From NCBI GenBank assembly GCA_036382515.1, contig DASVHQ010000046.1, positions 1 to 64,000 of the forward strand: a DNA stretch of 64,000 bases. Reading direction: 5' to 3'. The translations under genes and the position numbers were made by a program. This DNA comes from JADGRF01 sp036382515. GTDB lineage: Bacteria; Myxococcota_A; Polyangia; Polyangiales; JAFGIB01. The notes beneath the pieces are model-generated. The model saw only the letters and a list, made by a program, of their open reading frames with translations. It searched no databases and was not told the DNA's origin. Positions 43,261 to 57,216 of this stretch are shown piece after piece (within the stretch, counting starts at the first letter, position 1; each line of letters starts with the position of its first letter).

Positions 43261-44631
43261 ATGACCGATTACGACATCAACAAGCTCATCGAGCTCGGCG
43301 CCCAGGTCGTCGAGCGTGCCCGGCGCTGCGGTGCCGACGTCGCCGAGGCCGTCGTCGGCGAAGGCGCGCACCTGTCCGTGAAGGTTCGCATGGGCGAGCC
43401 CGAGCTGGTCGAGGAGGCCGGCTCCAAGTCCCTGGGCTTGCGCGTGATGCGCGGTCAGCAGGTCGCAGTCACTTACACGAGCGACCTCACGCCCGCAGGG
43501 CTCAGCCGCTTCATCGAAGATGCGCTCGAGCTTGCCAAGCTTTCTCAGCCCGATCCCTTCGCGGGTCCGCCCGATGCTTCGCTGCTCTCCAAGCCTGCGG
43601 AGCGTCCGGCGCTCGACCTCTACGATCCCGCGATTCACCAGATCGACGCCGCACGCGCGCTCGACATGGCCAAGCGCGCGGAGCACGCCGCGCTGTCGAG
43701 CGACACGCGCCTGCGCAACAGCGAAGGCGCCACCATGACCCGCCAGGCGGGCGCGTCCGCGCTCGTCACGAGCGGCGGCTTCAGTGGCGGCACGCGCGGC
43801 ACCTACGCTTCGCTGGCCGTGCATCCGGTCGCCGACGACGACGATGGCAAGAAGCGCAGCGGCTACCACTGGAGCGCGCGTCGCTACTTCGCCGACCTCG
43901 ACGGCCCCGAGCAGGTCGGCCTCGAGGCCGCCAAGCGCACGCTCGCCAAGCTCGGCTCGCGCAAGGTCGACACGCAGGAAGTCGCCATCGTCTTCGACCC
44001 CGACGCCGGTCGTTCGATTCTCGGCCTCTTGGCCAGCTGCATCAACGGCGGCTCCATCTGGCGCAAGTCGAGCTACCTGACCGAACGCGAGGGCCAGGCC
44101 GTCGCCAGCTCGCTCGTCACGGTCATCGACGATCCCTTCATCCCGCGCGGGCCCGGCTCGCGCGCCTTCGACGGGGAAGGGCTGCTCGCCCGCAAGAACC
44201 TGATCGTGGATCAGGGCGTGCTCAAGACCTTCCTGCTCGACACCTACAGCGCCAAAAAACTCGGTAAAACCAGCACGGCTAGCGCGTCACGTGGCAGCAG
44301 CGGCGGCGTGGGCCCGGCCACCTCGAACTTCATCCTGCAGCCCGGCACGCTCTCGCCCGACGAGTTGCTGCGCAGCACGGACAAGGCGCTCTACGTCACC
44401 GACATGATGGGCTTCGGCTTCAACGCCGTCACCGGTGACTTCAGCCGCGGTGCGTCGGGCTTCTGGGTCGAGAAGGGCCAGCGCATGTTCCCGGTTTCCG
44501 AGGTCACCATCTCGCTCAACCTCGATCAGATGCTCAAGCGCATCGACGCGATCGCGAATGATCAAGATCTACGCACCTCGATCAGCGCGCCGACCTTCCG
44601 GATCAGCAGCATGACGATCGCGGGCAAGTAG
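43261..44631 (+). CDS. tldE: TldE/PmbA-family protein
   Basis: The 456-residue protein is the non-catalytic partner of TldD, lacking the HExxxH zinc motif. Family marks include VVGEGAHLSVKVRMGEPELVEEAG, SLGLRVMRGQQVAVTYTSDL, FDGEGLLARKNLIVDQGVLKTFLLDTYSA and the C-terminal GFNAVTGDFSRGASGFWVE. It has normal length. The start ATG follows the hairpin repeat, and GTAGGG serves as a modest ribosome site. Confidence 0.93.
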   Translation: MTDYDINKLIELGAQVVERARRCGADVAEAVVGEGAHLSVKVRMGEPELVEEAGSKSLGLRVMRGQQVAVTYTSDLTPAGLSRFIEDALELAKLSQPDPFAGPPDASLLSKPAERPALDLYDPAIHQIDAARALDMAKRAEHAALSSDTRLRNSEGATMTRQAGASALVTSGGFSGGTRGTYASLAVHPVADDDDGKKRSGYHWSARRYFADLDGPEQVGLEAAKRTLAKLGSRKVDTQEVAIVFDPDAGRSILGLLASCINGGSIWRKSSYLTEREGQAVASSLVTVIDDPFIPRGPGSRAFDGEGLLARKNLIVDQGVLKTFLLDTYSAKKLGKTSTASASRGSSGGVGPATSNFILQPGTLSPDELLRSTDKALYVTDMMGFGFNAVTGDFSRGASGFWVEKGQRMFPVSEVTISLNLDQMLKRIDAIANDQDLRTSISAPTFRISSMTIAGK

Positions 44632-44690
44632 CCAGCGGCCGCCGCGACCGACTGCGCGCGGATGCGCGGCGGGTCGTGGGGCCCTGCAGC

Positions 44691-45035
44691 TCAGCGCTGC
44701 ACGATGCGCGCGAACAAGAGCGCAGTCCGCACGGTCGACAGCTCGAGGTTCTCGCTCGCAGCGATCTCCGTTGCACTGGGTGTGCGCCCCAGCTCCGCTC
44801 TGAGCCGCCGCGCCGCGCCAAGCACCTGCCCGAGGCCCGCCGAGGGACCGGACGCCGCTGGCCCGCCCACGGAGCGCCCGGCGTGCTCCAGCGCGCTCAG
44901 CATGGCGTCGATCTCCTGAGCATTCACCGCAGCCACGCCGATCTCGTCCGCGAGGCTGTCCAGGTCTACGACTTGCTCGTGCCGCGCCAGCAGGCGCTCG
45001 ACGATGGCTGCAAGCTCGGGTCGTAGGTCCGTCAC
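44691..45035 (-). CDS. Small protein resembling sigma-70 regions 1.1 and 3 without regions 2 and 4
   Basis: The 114-residue protein (GTG start, GGA upstream) has an N-terminal part (LAAIVERLLARHEQVVDLDSLADEIGV, AQEIDAMLSALEHAG) that looks like sigma-70 region 1.1, the acidic self-inhibitory domain. The C-terminal part (AARRLRAELGRTPSATEIAASENLELSTVRTALLFARIV) resembles sigma region 3 or its neighbouring helices. Promoter-melting region 2 and -35-binding region 4 are absent. It could act as a decoy or regulator of sigma or RNA polymerase. It lies 25 bases after the SDR gene and is probably co-transcribed. Confidence 0.5.
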   Translation of the reverse strand: MTDLRPELAAIVERLLARHEQVVDLDSLADEIGVAAVNAQEIDAMLSALEHAGRSVGGPAASGPSAGLGQVLGAARRLRAELGRTPSATEIAASENLELSTVRTALLFARIVQR

Positions 45036-45060
45036 TCGTCCAAGATAGTCGGCGCGACGC

Positions 45061-46209
45061 TCAGTGATCCAGCGGATCTTCCATCTCTTCGAAGTGCGGG
45101 TTCTTGGCCGCTTTGCGCGCCTTGCCCCGCTTGGCCTGCTCGCCGCGCACGTGGTCGACCATGCCTTTGAGATAGGTCGCAGCGGTCGGGCACTGGAGCC
45201 CGGTGCCCACGAGCAGCTCACGCGTGTTGCGCGAGTCGTAGACCACCTCCGTGGCGAGCTGCTCGAGGAAGGTGCGCGGGATCTGGCTGAGCCGCTCGAG
45301 TCCCGGCGTGCGCAAAAGCGCGTTCGCCAGGTTCGTCGGCAGGCTTCCAACCGGTCCCGGCCGGCCTGCAGCCTCTGCGATCAGCTCGAACACGCGCCGC
45401 ACTGTCAACGGTTGCTCGTCGACGATGTGGAACGTGCGGCCGCGGCTGCGCGGATCGCGCGAGATCGCCACGCCGGCATCCACGACGTAGTCGATGGGCA
45501 CCAAGTGCAGCGGTTGATCGCCGCGCCCCGGCAGCGGCACGCGCAGATCGACGGGCGAGCTGAGCATCAAAAGGATCAGTAAATAAGGCCCTTCCATGCG
45601 ATCGATCTCGCCCGTCTTCGAGTCCCCCACGACGATCGACGGACGCAGGATCGTGATCGGCAAGCTGCTCATCGCCTCGCGCATCAAGAGCTCGGCACGG
45701 AAACGCGTCTCGTCCACCACGCCGCGAGAGCCCGGCGGCTCGACCAGCTCGCTCTCCAGAACGCGTCCGCTGCGCTTGCCGCAGAGCAGGGCGCTCGACC
45801 AGTGCACGACGCGCTCCACGTGGCCATCGCTGGCGAGCGCGAGGTCCACGATCTCGCCGGCTCCACCCACGTTCAAGCGCTCGGCAACCTCGCGGCTCAC
45901 GCCCGCATGGGCTGCCGCCGCGCAGTGATGAACGACGTTCACGCTGCGCGCCAGCTCGACGAAGGCCGGCCCCGCCATCCCGAAGTCCATCGCGGCTGTG
46001 TCGCCCTTCACGATCTCGATCCGCCCGCTCCGCTCTTTGTCGAGCTCGCGCAGGTGTTCGGCGGCCTTGTCGAGCGAACCCTCGGGCACGAGGCACTTCA
46101 CGCGGTCGGCAGGGCCACGCGACAGTAGCCGCGGCAGCAACTTGCGAGCCACGAAGCTCGAAGGAAAACCAGTCAAAAGCAGCGTTTTTTCAGCGGTTTC
46201 CATGATCAT
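45061..46209 (-). CDS. Extended SDR/NAD-dependent epimerase-like protein
   Basis: The 382-residue protein has a Rossmann-like start TLLLTGFPSSFVARKLL in which the usual TGxxGxxG motif is altered. It continues as an extended SDR or male-sterility-type reductase (VNVVHHCAAAAHAGVS, PITILRPSIVVGDS). No clean YxxxK is visible, so cofactor use or catalysis may differ. Its ATG overlaps the coaE stop by 4 bases, so translation is coupled. The substrate is unknown; similar proteins act on fatty acyl thioesters or sugars. The C-terminus is Lys/Arg-rich. Confidence 0.7.
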   Translation of the reverse strand: MIMETAEKTLLLTGFPSSFVARKLLPRLLSRGPADRVKCLVPEGSLDKAAEHLRELDKERSGRIEIVKGDTAAMDFGMAGPAFVELARSVNVVHHCAAAAHAGVSREVAERLNVGGAGEIVDLALASDGHVERVVHWSSALLCGKRSGRVLESELVEPPGSRGVVDETRFRAELLMREAMSSLPITILRPSIVVGDSKTGEIDRMEGPYLLILLMLSSPVDLRVPLPGRGDQPLHLVPIDYVVDAGVAISRDPRSRGRTFHIVDEQPLTVRRVFELIAEAAGRPGPVGSLPTNLANALLRTPGLERLSQIPRTFLEQLATEVVYDSRNTRELLVGTGLQCPTAATYLKGMVDHVRGEQAKRGKARKAAKNPHFEEMEDPLDH

Positions 46210-46841
46210 TCCTGGGCTTGCGAGAGACCGAAGCGTCGCATGATCTGCTCGTGCACTTCCAGCGTTGCCGCACGCAATGCGTCGAGCTGTCCGTCGTTGT
46301 GGATGACGTAGTCTGCCACCGCGATCTTGTCCGACAACGGCAGCTGTGCCGCGATGCGTGCCTGTGCCGCGTCTTGCGACATGCCGTCGCGTGCCACCGC
46401 GCGTCGCGCCTGCGTGGCCGCATCCGCTGCCACCACGACCAGCGCGGCCATGCCCTTGTGCGCGCCGGTCTCGACCAGCAACGCCGCTTCATACACCACG
46501 TACGGCGCAGCCGTGGCTTGCGCCTCTGCGATCCGCTCTGCGCTGAGCATCCCGATGCGCGGATGCGTGATCGCGTTCAGCTTGCGGCGCGCTTCCGGGT
46601 CGCGAAACACCACGGCCGCAAGCGCTTCGCGATCCAGGCCGCCATCGGCCGCGAGCACCGTTTGCCCGAACGTCGCGACCAGCTCGCGCAGTCCGTCGCT
46701 GCCCTTCTTCACGACCTCGCGTGCCAGTGCATCCGCATCGATCACGGCCGCTCCCAGCTCGGCAAAGATCCGCGCGACCGTGCTCTTGCCGGAGGCGATG
46801 CCGCCGGTCAGACCAATCGTCGGCTTGGGTCGGTCGCTCAC
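46206..46841 (-). CDS. coaE: Dephospho-CoA kinase
   Basis: The 211-residue enzyme has the P-loop GGIASGKSTVARIF, ADALAREVV with the family D-A/D, and HPRIGML. It phosphorylates dephospho-CoA in the last step of coenzyme A synthesis. Its length is normal. The gene starts one base after the dtd stop and overlaps the SDR start, so dtd-coaE-SDR form a tight operon. Confidence 0.95.
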   Translation of the reverse strand: MSDRPKPTIGLTGGIASGKSTVARIFAELGAAVIDADALAREVVKKGSDGLRELVATFGQTVLAADGGLDREALAAVVFRDPEARRKLNAITHPRIGMLSAERIAEAQATAAPYVVYEAALLVETGAHKGMAALVVVAADAATQARRAVARDGMSQDAAQARIAAQLPLSDKIAVADYVIHNDGQLDALRAATLEVHEQIMRRFGLSQAQE

Positions 46842-46842
46842 G

Positions 46843-47292
<450 letters not shown>

Positions 47293-47410
47293 GCGCGCGA
47301 GCTTACTACGTTGTCCGGGCTCCGAGTGCCTCTGCTATGCTGCTTCCAGCAGTGCTTGCTTGGCCGCGTGGAACTCGCCGCCCGCCGCCGATCGGAGAAC
47401 GGAACACCGC

Positions 47411-48433
<1,023 letters not shown>

Positions 48434-48567
48434 CTTGTGCGTGCGCACGCTCCGGCCCATCCGACTAAGCTCAAGTAATCATTGAGATTGTTCAGGTTCT
48501 TGCCCGGTTTTGTCCGACCTGCGATTTGTGCGATTGGAGACTTTCGCGCTTTCCTTCACCAAATAGC

Positions 48568-48595
48568 TTGACGCGCCCGCTGTCCTGAGTAGATT
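48568..48595 (+). promoter_or_regulatory. rRNA operon promoter P1
   Basis: TTGACG (48568-48573) and TAGATT (48590-48595) are 16 bases apart, embedded in AGCTTGACGC. The sequence just before the -35 is AT-rich, as expected for an UP element. Confidence 0.6.
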
Positions 48596-48705
48596 CCGCC
48601 TCCCGCGACACGGAACACGGGGTTGCGGCGGAGCGGAGAGTTCCCCGGGCCGGTCAGCTTAAGTGAGCAAAGCAACCTTCGGGCCTTTGCGAAGCGAAAA
48701 AAAGC

Positions 48706-48734
48706 TTGACGCAAGTAGACGATTCCGCTAGTGT
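48706..48734 (+). promoter_or_regulatory. rRNA operon promoter P2
   Basis: TTGACG (48706-48711) and TAGTGT (48729-48734) are 17 bases apart, again within AGCTTGACGC and preceded by an A-run (GAAAAAAAGC), an UP-element-like feature. This is the better of the two tandem promoters. Confidence 0.7.
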
Positions 48735-48785
48735 TCTTGCCCCCAACGAAGCGGGGCAGCCCAGTGAAACGGGCCGCATCGGTCC

Positions 48786-48810
48786 TTGAAAACTGAATCG
48801 GAAATGAGCC
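48786..48810 (+). other. 5' arm of the 16S processing stem
   Basis: The region containing GAAAACTGAATCGG and ATGAGCC is complementary to 50574-50597 downstream of 16S (one bulged base). A further pair (48852-48861 with 50562-50571, AATGGCGGGT) extends it. Such stems are cut by RNase III to release pre-16S RNA. Confidence 0.7.
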
Positions 48811-48956
48811 ATTGAGCCACCAGCTCGTTCGCGAGCTAGTGGCAAGAAAAGAATGGCGGGTCCCGTCGGTACAACAACCGACAACCGATACGAAAAAGAA
48901 GCCATGGCTGGTTTGGAGCAATCCATCGCCAGACAAGGATTCAATGCTCTCAGTTT

Positions 48957-50521
<1,565 letters not shown>

Positions 50522-50623
50522 CATCGCCCGTGCAGCAATGCATTGGGCTAGCTCGGTCATAACCCGCCATTCCGGCTCATTCCGATTCAGTTTTCAGAGA
50601 CTGATGCTTTTGGTCTTTGACAA

Positions 50624-50637
50624 TTCGTGTTCTGTCT
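50624..50637 (+). other. 5' arm of a stem enclosing the two spacer tRNAs
   Basis: TTCGTGTTCTGTCT here is perfectly complementary to AGACAGAACACGAA at 50852-50865, after tRNA-Ala. The 14-bp stem brings both tRNAs into one loop, probably to guide processing. Confidence 0.7.
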
Positions 50638-50670
50638 TGGCGCCCCGCGGGGTGTCACGCCCGATTTTCA

Positions 50671-50747
<77 letters not shown>

Positions 50748-50757
50748 GATCGTTAGA

Positions 50758-50833
50758 GGGGCTGTAGCTCAGCTGGGAGAGCGCCGGCTTTGCAAGCCGG
50801 AGGTCATCGGTTCGATCCCGTTCAGCTCCACCA
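50758..50833 (+). tRNA. tRNA-Ala (anticodon TGC)
   Basis: The 76-base cloverleaf pairs GGGGCTG with CAGCTCC, has anticodon loop TTTGCAA with TGC, and an encoded CCA. It follows tRNA-Ile by 10 bases, the usual spacer order. Confidence 0.97.
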
Positions 50834-51120
50834 GCAAGGGCGTTTCCGATTAGACAGAACACGAAGAAGCGATGATTCGTTCATCTGCACGAGCCGCCAC
50901 TACGGTGACACAAGTTCGTGGAGAAGAACGAGGCAAGCGCCTCCGCGGTGGTAACGCCGCGAGTTCTGTGAAAATTAAATATCTTTGAGAGTTCTCGATA
51001 ACTGCATTTGAGCAGGGCACGAGCTAGTTTGCATACCCGTGAGACAACCTCGGTTGTTCACGGCCTAGGCAACCTTGCCACGAACCCTGGTCTCAAATCG
51101 TAAGATGCGTGCCTTAGGGT

Positions 51121-54090
<2,970 letters not shown>

Positions 54091-54257
54091 ATTCTAAGGC
54101 AAACGTCGTACAAATTTGAGACCAGGGTTGGGAGCAAGGTCGCTGCCAACCTGCCCGTGACACAATACAAGTTGTGACACGGTGCGAGTCAAATGCGGCA
54201 CTCGAGCGTGCAACGGTGACAAAACACTGGTGCGCTCGTGCAGAACTCTCAAAAGTT

Positions 54258-54374
54258 TTCGGTGGCAATGTCGAAGTGGTCATACCCGATCCCATCCCGA
54301 ACTCGGAAGTCAAGCACTTCGGAGCCGATGGTACTGCGCGGGGAACTGCGTGGGAGAGTAGGACGCCGCCGGAA
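54258..54374 (+). rRNA. rrf: 5S ribosomal RNA
   Basis: The segment contains CCGATCCCATCCCGAACTCGGAAG, the universal loop region, and CGGTGGCAATG/CGCCGCCGG ends that pair. The length of about 117 bases fits. It completes the operon 16S, tRNA-Ile, tRNA-Ala, 23S, 5S. Confidence 0.93.
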
Positions 54375-54384
54375 TTAATAATGG

Positions 54385-54418
54385 AAAGCCCCGCATGGAA
54401 ACATGCGGGGCTTTTTTT
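54385..54418 (+). terminator. rRNA operon terminator
   Basis: AAAGCCCCGCATG (54385-54397) pairs over 13 bp with CATGCGGGGCTTT (54402-54414), with a GAAA loop, followed by more T residues. This is a textbook rho-independent terminator. Confidence 0.95.
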
Positions 54419-54612
54419 ATGGTCATGCGTCACACGGCGCGTGCACGGCGCGCGGCACTGCGCGGCACGCCTCGCGGCGCCTGTTACGATCGGTTCGGTC
54501 TGCCTTCGGCTCCGGAGTGACTTTTGCGCTCGTCGGCGTTCCACTCGAGCGCGGAACCGGGGATACTCCCGACACCGAGGAGCGGTCCCTTCGCCCGACA
54601 CGCTATAGCGCC

Positions 54613-57108
54613 TTGAAGATTCGTGCTGCGACCATTCGGGGGCTAAGTGTCGCTCTCTTGATTGCGACGGCGGGTGGGGCGGCGCTGCTGCTCTGGTTGC
54701 CGAGTGCTGTCGGGGCACGGCTTGTGAGCCTGGGCCGAGAGCGCCTGGGTCTTGTGGTGAGCGTCGGGCACGTGACGGTTCGCACAGGCCGGCTGGAGTT
54801 CGCGGATCTGCGAGCGATGAGTCCGGCGGGCAGCGGTGTGAAGCTGAGCGTGGGCCGGGTCGCAGTGAGCGGAAGCTTGTGGGCCTTACTCTTGCGTGGC
54901 GCGGCAGGGGTCGATCGTGTGGACGTCAGTGAGGCGAGCGCGGATCTCGACGTCGCGACGCCGGCGTTTCGAGCGCTGGCCGAGCGATTTCGCGCGGGTG
55001 CGGTGCGCAGCGCTGGCGCCGGTGGCCCCCAGAACGCCCGCATCGTGCATGTTGCAGGCGGCAAGCTCGTGCTGCGCGACGGTGCGCGCACGTTGCTCGA
55101 TCTGCAGGACGCACGTGTGGAGGTTGGGCCACGACACGTTTCGCTCGCTGCGGCGCGGGCTCGGGCGGGAGACGTCGGCGCTGGGCCGATTTCCGCCGAA
55201 CTCGCCGGGCTATCGGTCGAAGCAGATCGCGACAACGGTCTTCGAGTCCGTCGATTTTCGATCGCGCAGGCTAAGCTCGAGCTGACGTCTGTCGTCGCGC
55301 ACGCCGCCACCGGCCGCGAAACGGAACCAGACGACACGGCCTCGGCTGCGGCCGCGCCGGTGCTTGGGGGACAAGAAGCACAGGGGTCGACCCGCGCCAG
55401 GGCTGCACCACAGATTGCACAGGGATCCGCACGCGCAACTGAAAGCAGCGACGAGGCGGCGCGCGCGAAGCCTGCAGCCGCAGTCGTCGCAGTGGCACGC
55501 ACCCACCGGATCCAGAACCTGATGGCGAGGTTTGCGCCCGGCGCGGAGCTGGTGCTCGAGAGCGCCGATGTGCAGACGCGTAATGGCGCATCAGCTTCAC
55601 CGATTTTGCACGGAGTGCACGTCGAAATTCGCATAAAGGACGAGAAAGAGCTGCATTTGCAGGTGACGGGAGCAGCTGTTGGCGGCGGGCACGTGGAGGC
55701 CAACCTGCGCCTGTGGCCGACCGAGCTACGTGCCGACGGCAACGTTTCGTTGTCGAGCCTGCCGCTCACGCTGCTCGCGCCGTTCTTGCCGTCGGTGCCG
55801 TGGTACGAACCCGAGCACAGCAGCCTCGATGCGGAGCTGTCGATCCGCACTCACAGCGAGGGACAGCTTGCGCTCTCGGGGCATGCCGCCCTTCACGACG
55901 CCGCGCTGTTTTCGCCGCGTTTGGCCGCGGATGCGGTGCGCGACATCTCGGTGCGGCTCGACGGCAGCGCAACCTTCTGGCCCCAGCAGCGCAGGCTCGA
56001 GATCGCGCAGGGCCGGCTGGGTCTGGGTAAGGCCAATGTCGCTCTGCATGGCTCGGTCGAGCTGGCGGCGGATCACTACGCGTACGATCTAGTGGCTGAG
56101 CTGCCGCGCACCCCGTGCACCGATGCGGTGCGGGCCATCCCCGTGGATCTACTGGGCGATCTCTCTCTGGCGGAGTGGACCGGCTGGCTTGCAGGACACG
56201 TCCTGCTCAAGACCGACTCGCGCGAGCTCGACAAGACGGTGCTGAACCTGGACGTGACGGATCGCTGCGAGTTCGTTTCGGTTCCGGCGATGGCCGATCT
56301 GCGGCGCTTTCAGGAGCCGTTTACGCAGAGCGTCGAGGAGCCCGATGGGACGATCTTCGAGATGGAGACCGGGCCCGGCACCGAAGCCTGGACGCCTATC
56401 GACGCGATCTCTGCGTACCTGATCTACGCCGTGCTGGCCCACGAGGACCCACAGTTCTTCTCGCACCATGGTTTTTCGCCGGCGCACATCCGTGATGCGC
56501 TGGTGCGCAACCTGCGCGAGGGGCGCTACGTCCTGGGTGCAAGCACGATCACGATGCAGCTCGTGAAGAACGTGTTCTTGCGGCGCGAGAAGACGCTTGC
56601 GCGCAAGATCCAGGAGGTGCTGTTGACCTGGTGGATCGAGCGTGTCTTGCCCAAGCGCGATGGACTCGAGCTTTACCTGAACGTGATCGAGTACGGCCCG
56701 AGCCTCTACGGCATCCGCAATGCGGCCAGGCACTACTTCAACCGGTTGCCGTCAGAGCTTTCGCCCGCCGAATCCGTGTTTCTCGCGACCATTTTGCCAG
56801 CGCCCAAGCGCTTCCACTCGTTCTTCGAGCGTGGCGCGCTGTCGCCAGGCTGGGCGAGCCAGATGCGCAAGATGATGCAGCACATGCGCGAGCGTGGCTT
56901 CTACACGAAGCAAGCCACCGAGTATGGCCTGCAGGAGATCGATCACTTCAAGTTCACGCCCGAGGGCGGTCACGCCGAACCGCGAGTGATCCCTGGCGGC
57001 ACGGCGCCGTTGCCATACGTGTCGGGTGCTCCGGCCGCAGCTGCCGCGGCTGGCGAGAGGGACGACGCCCCTGACGTGCAGGAGCCGCCGGCCGACGGCT
57101 ACGATTGA
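54613..57108 (+). CDS. AsmA-like domain fused to a peptidoglycan glycosyltransferase (GT51)
   Basis: The 831-residue product (TTG start suggested) has one N-terminal membrane helix (about 10-32), then a long beta-rich region of repeated strands to about residue 570 that resembles AsmA/YhdP-type lipid-handling domains. The C-terminal part is a GT51 glycosyltransferase: catalytic Glu in AHEDPQFFSHHGF near residue 610, then GASTITMQLVKNVFLRREKTLARKIQE. It should polymerise lipid II. No transpeptidase domain follows. The start is uncertain: there is no ATG before the membrane helix apart from one inside the rRNA terminator, and a GTG near 54517 is another option. Confidence 0.75.
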   Translation: MKIRAATIRGLSVALLIATAGGAALLLWLPSAVGARLVSLGRERLGLVVSVGHVTVRTGRLEFADLRAMSPAGSGVKLSVGRVAVSGSLWALLLRGAAGVDRVDVSEASADLDVATPAFRALAERFRAGAVRSAGAGGPQNARIVHVAGGKLVLRDGARTLLDLQDARVEVGPRHVSLAAARARAGDVGAGPISAELAGLSVEADRDNGLRVRRFSIAQAKLELTSVVAHAATGRETEPDDTASAAAAPVLGGQEAQGSTRARAAPQIAQGSARATESSDEAARAKPAAAVVAVARTHRIQNLMARFAPGAELVLESADVQTRNGASASPILHGVHVEIRIKDEKELHLQVTGAAVGGGHVEANLRLWPTELRADGNVSLSSLPLTLLAPFLPSVPWYEPEHSSLDAELSIRTHSEGQLALSGHAALHDAALFSPRLAADAVRDISVRLDGSATFWPQQRRLEIAQGRLGLGKANVALHGSVELAADHYAYDLVAELPRTPCTDAVRAIPVDLLGDLSLAEWTGWLAGHVLLKTDSRELDKTVLNLDVTDRCEFVSVPAMADLRRFQEPFTQSVEEPDGTIFEMETGPGTEAWTPIDAISAYLIYAVLAHEDPQFFSHHGFSPAHIRDALVRNLREGRYVLGASTITMQLVKNVFLRREKTLARKIQEVLLTWWIERVLPKRDGLELYLNVIEYGPSLYGIRNAARHYFNRLPSELSPAESVFLATILPAPKRFHSFFERGALSPGWASQMRKMMQHMRERGFYTKQATEYGLQEIDHFKFTPEGGHAEPRVIPGGTAPLPYVSGAPAAAAAAGERDDAPDVQEPPADGYD

Positions 57109-57216
57109 GCGCGTTCGCACGCGATGTTGTGCTCGGGTCCGAAGCGGTCGTGGAGTGCTCGCATCGCGCGCTGCCGGACGGACCCTTCGCTGCACGCGCG
57201 TTGGGTCGTGCGAGCG

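Noticed and set aside
50611..50645. TTGACA in the 16S-tRNA spacer as an internal promoter
   Set aside because: No -10-like hexamer is found at the right distance, and the bases are better explained as part of the tRNA-enclosing stem.
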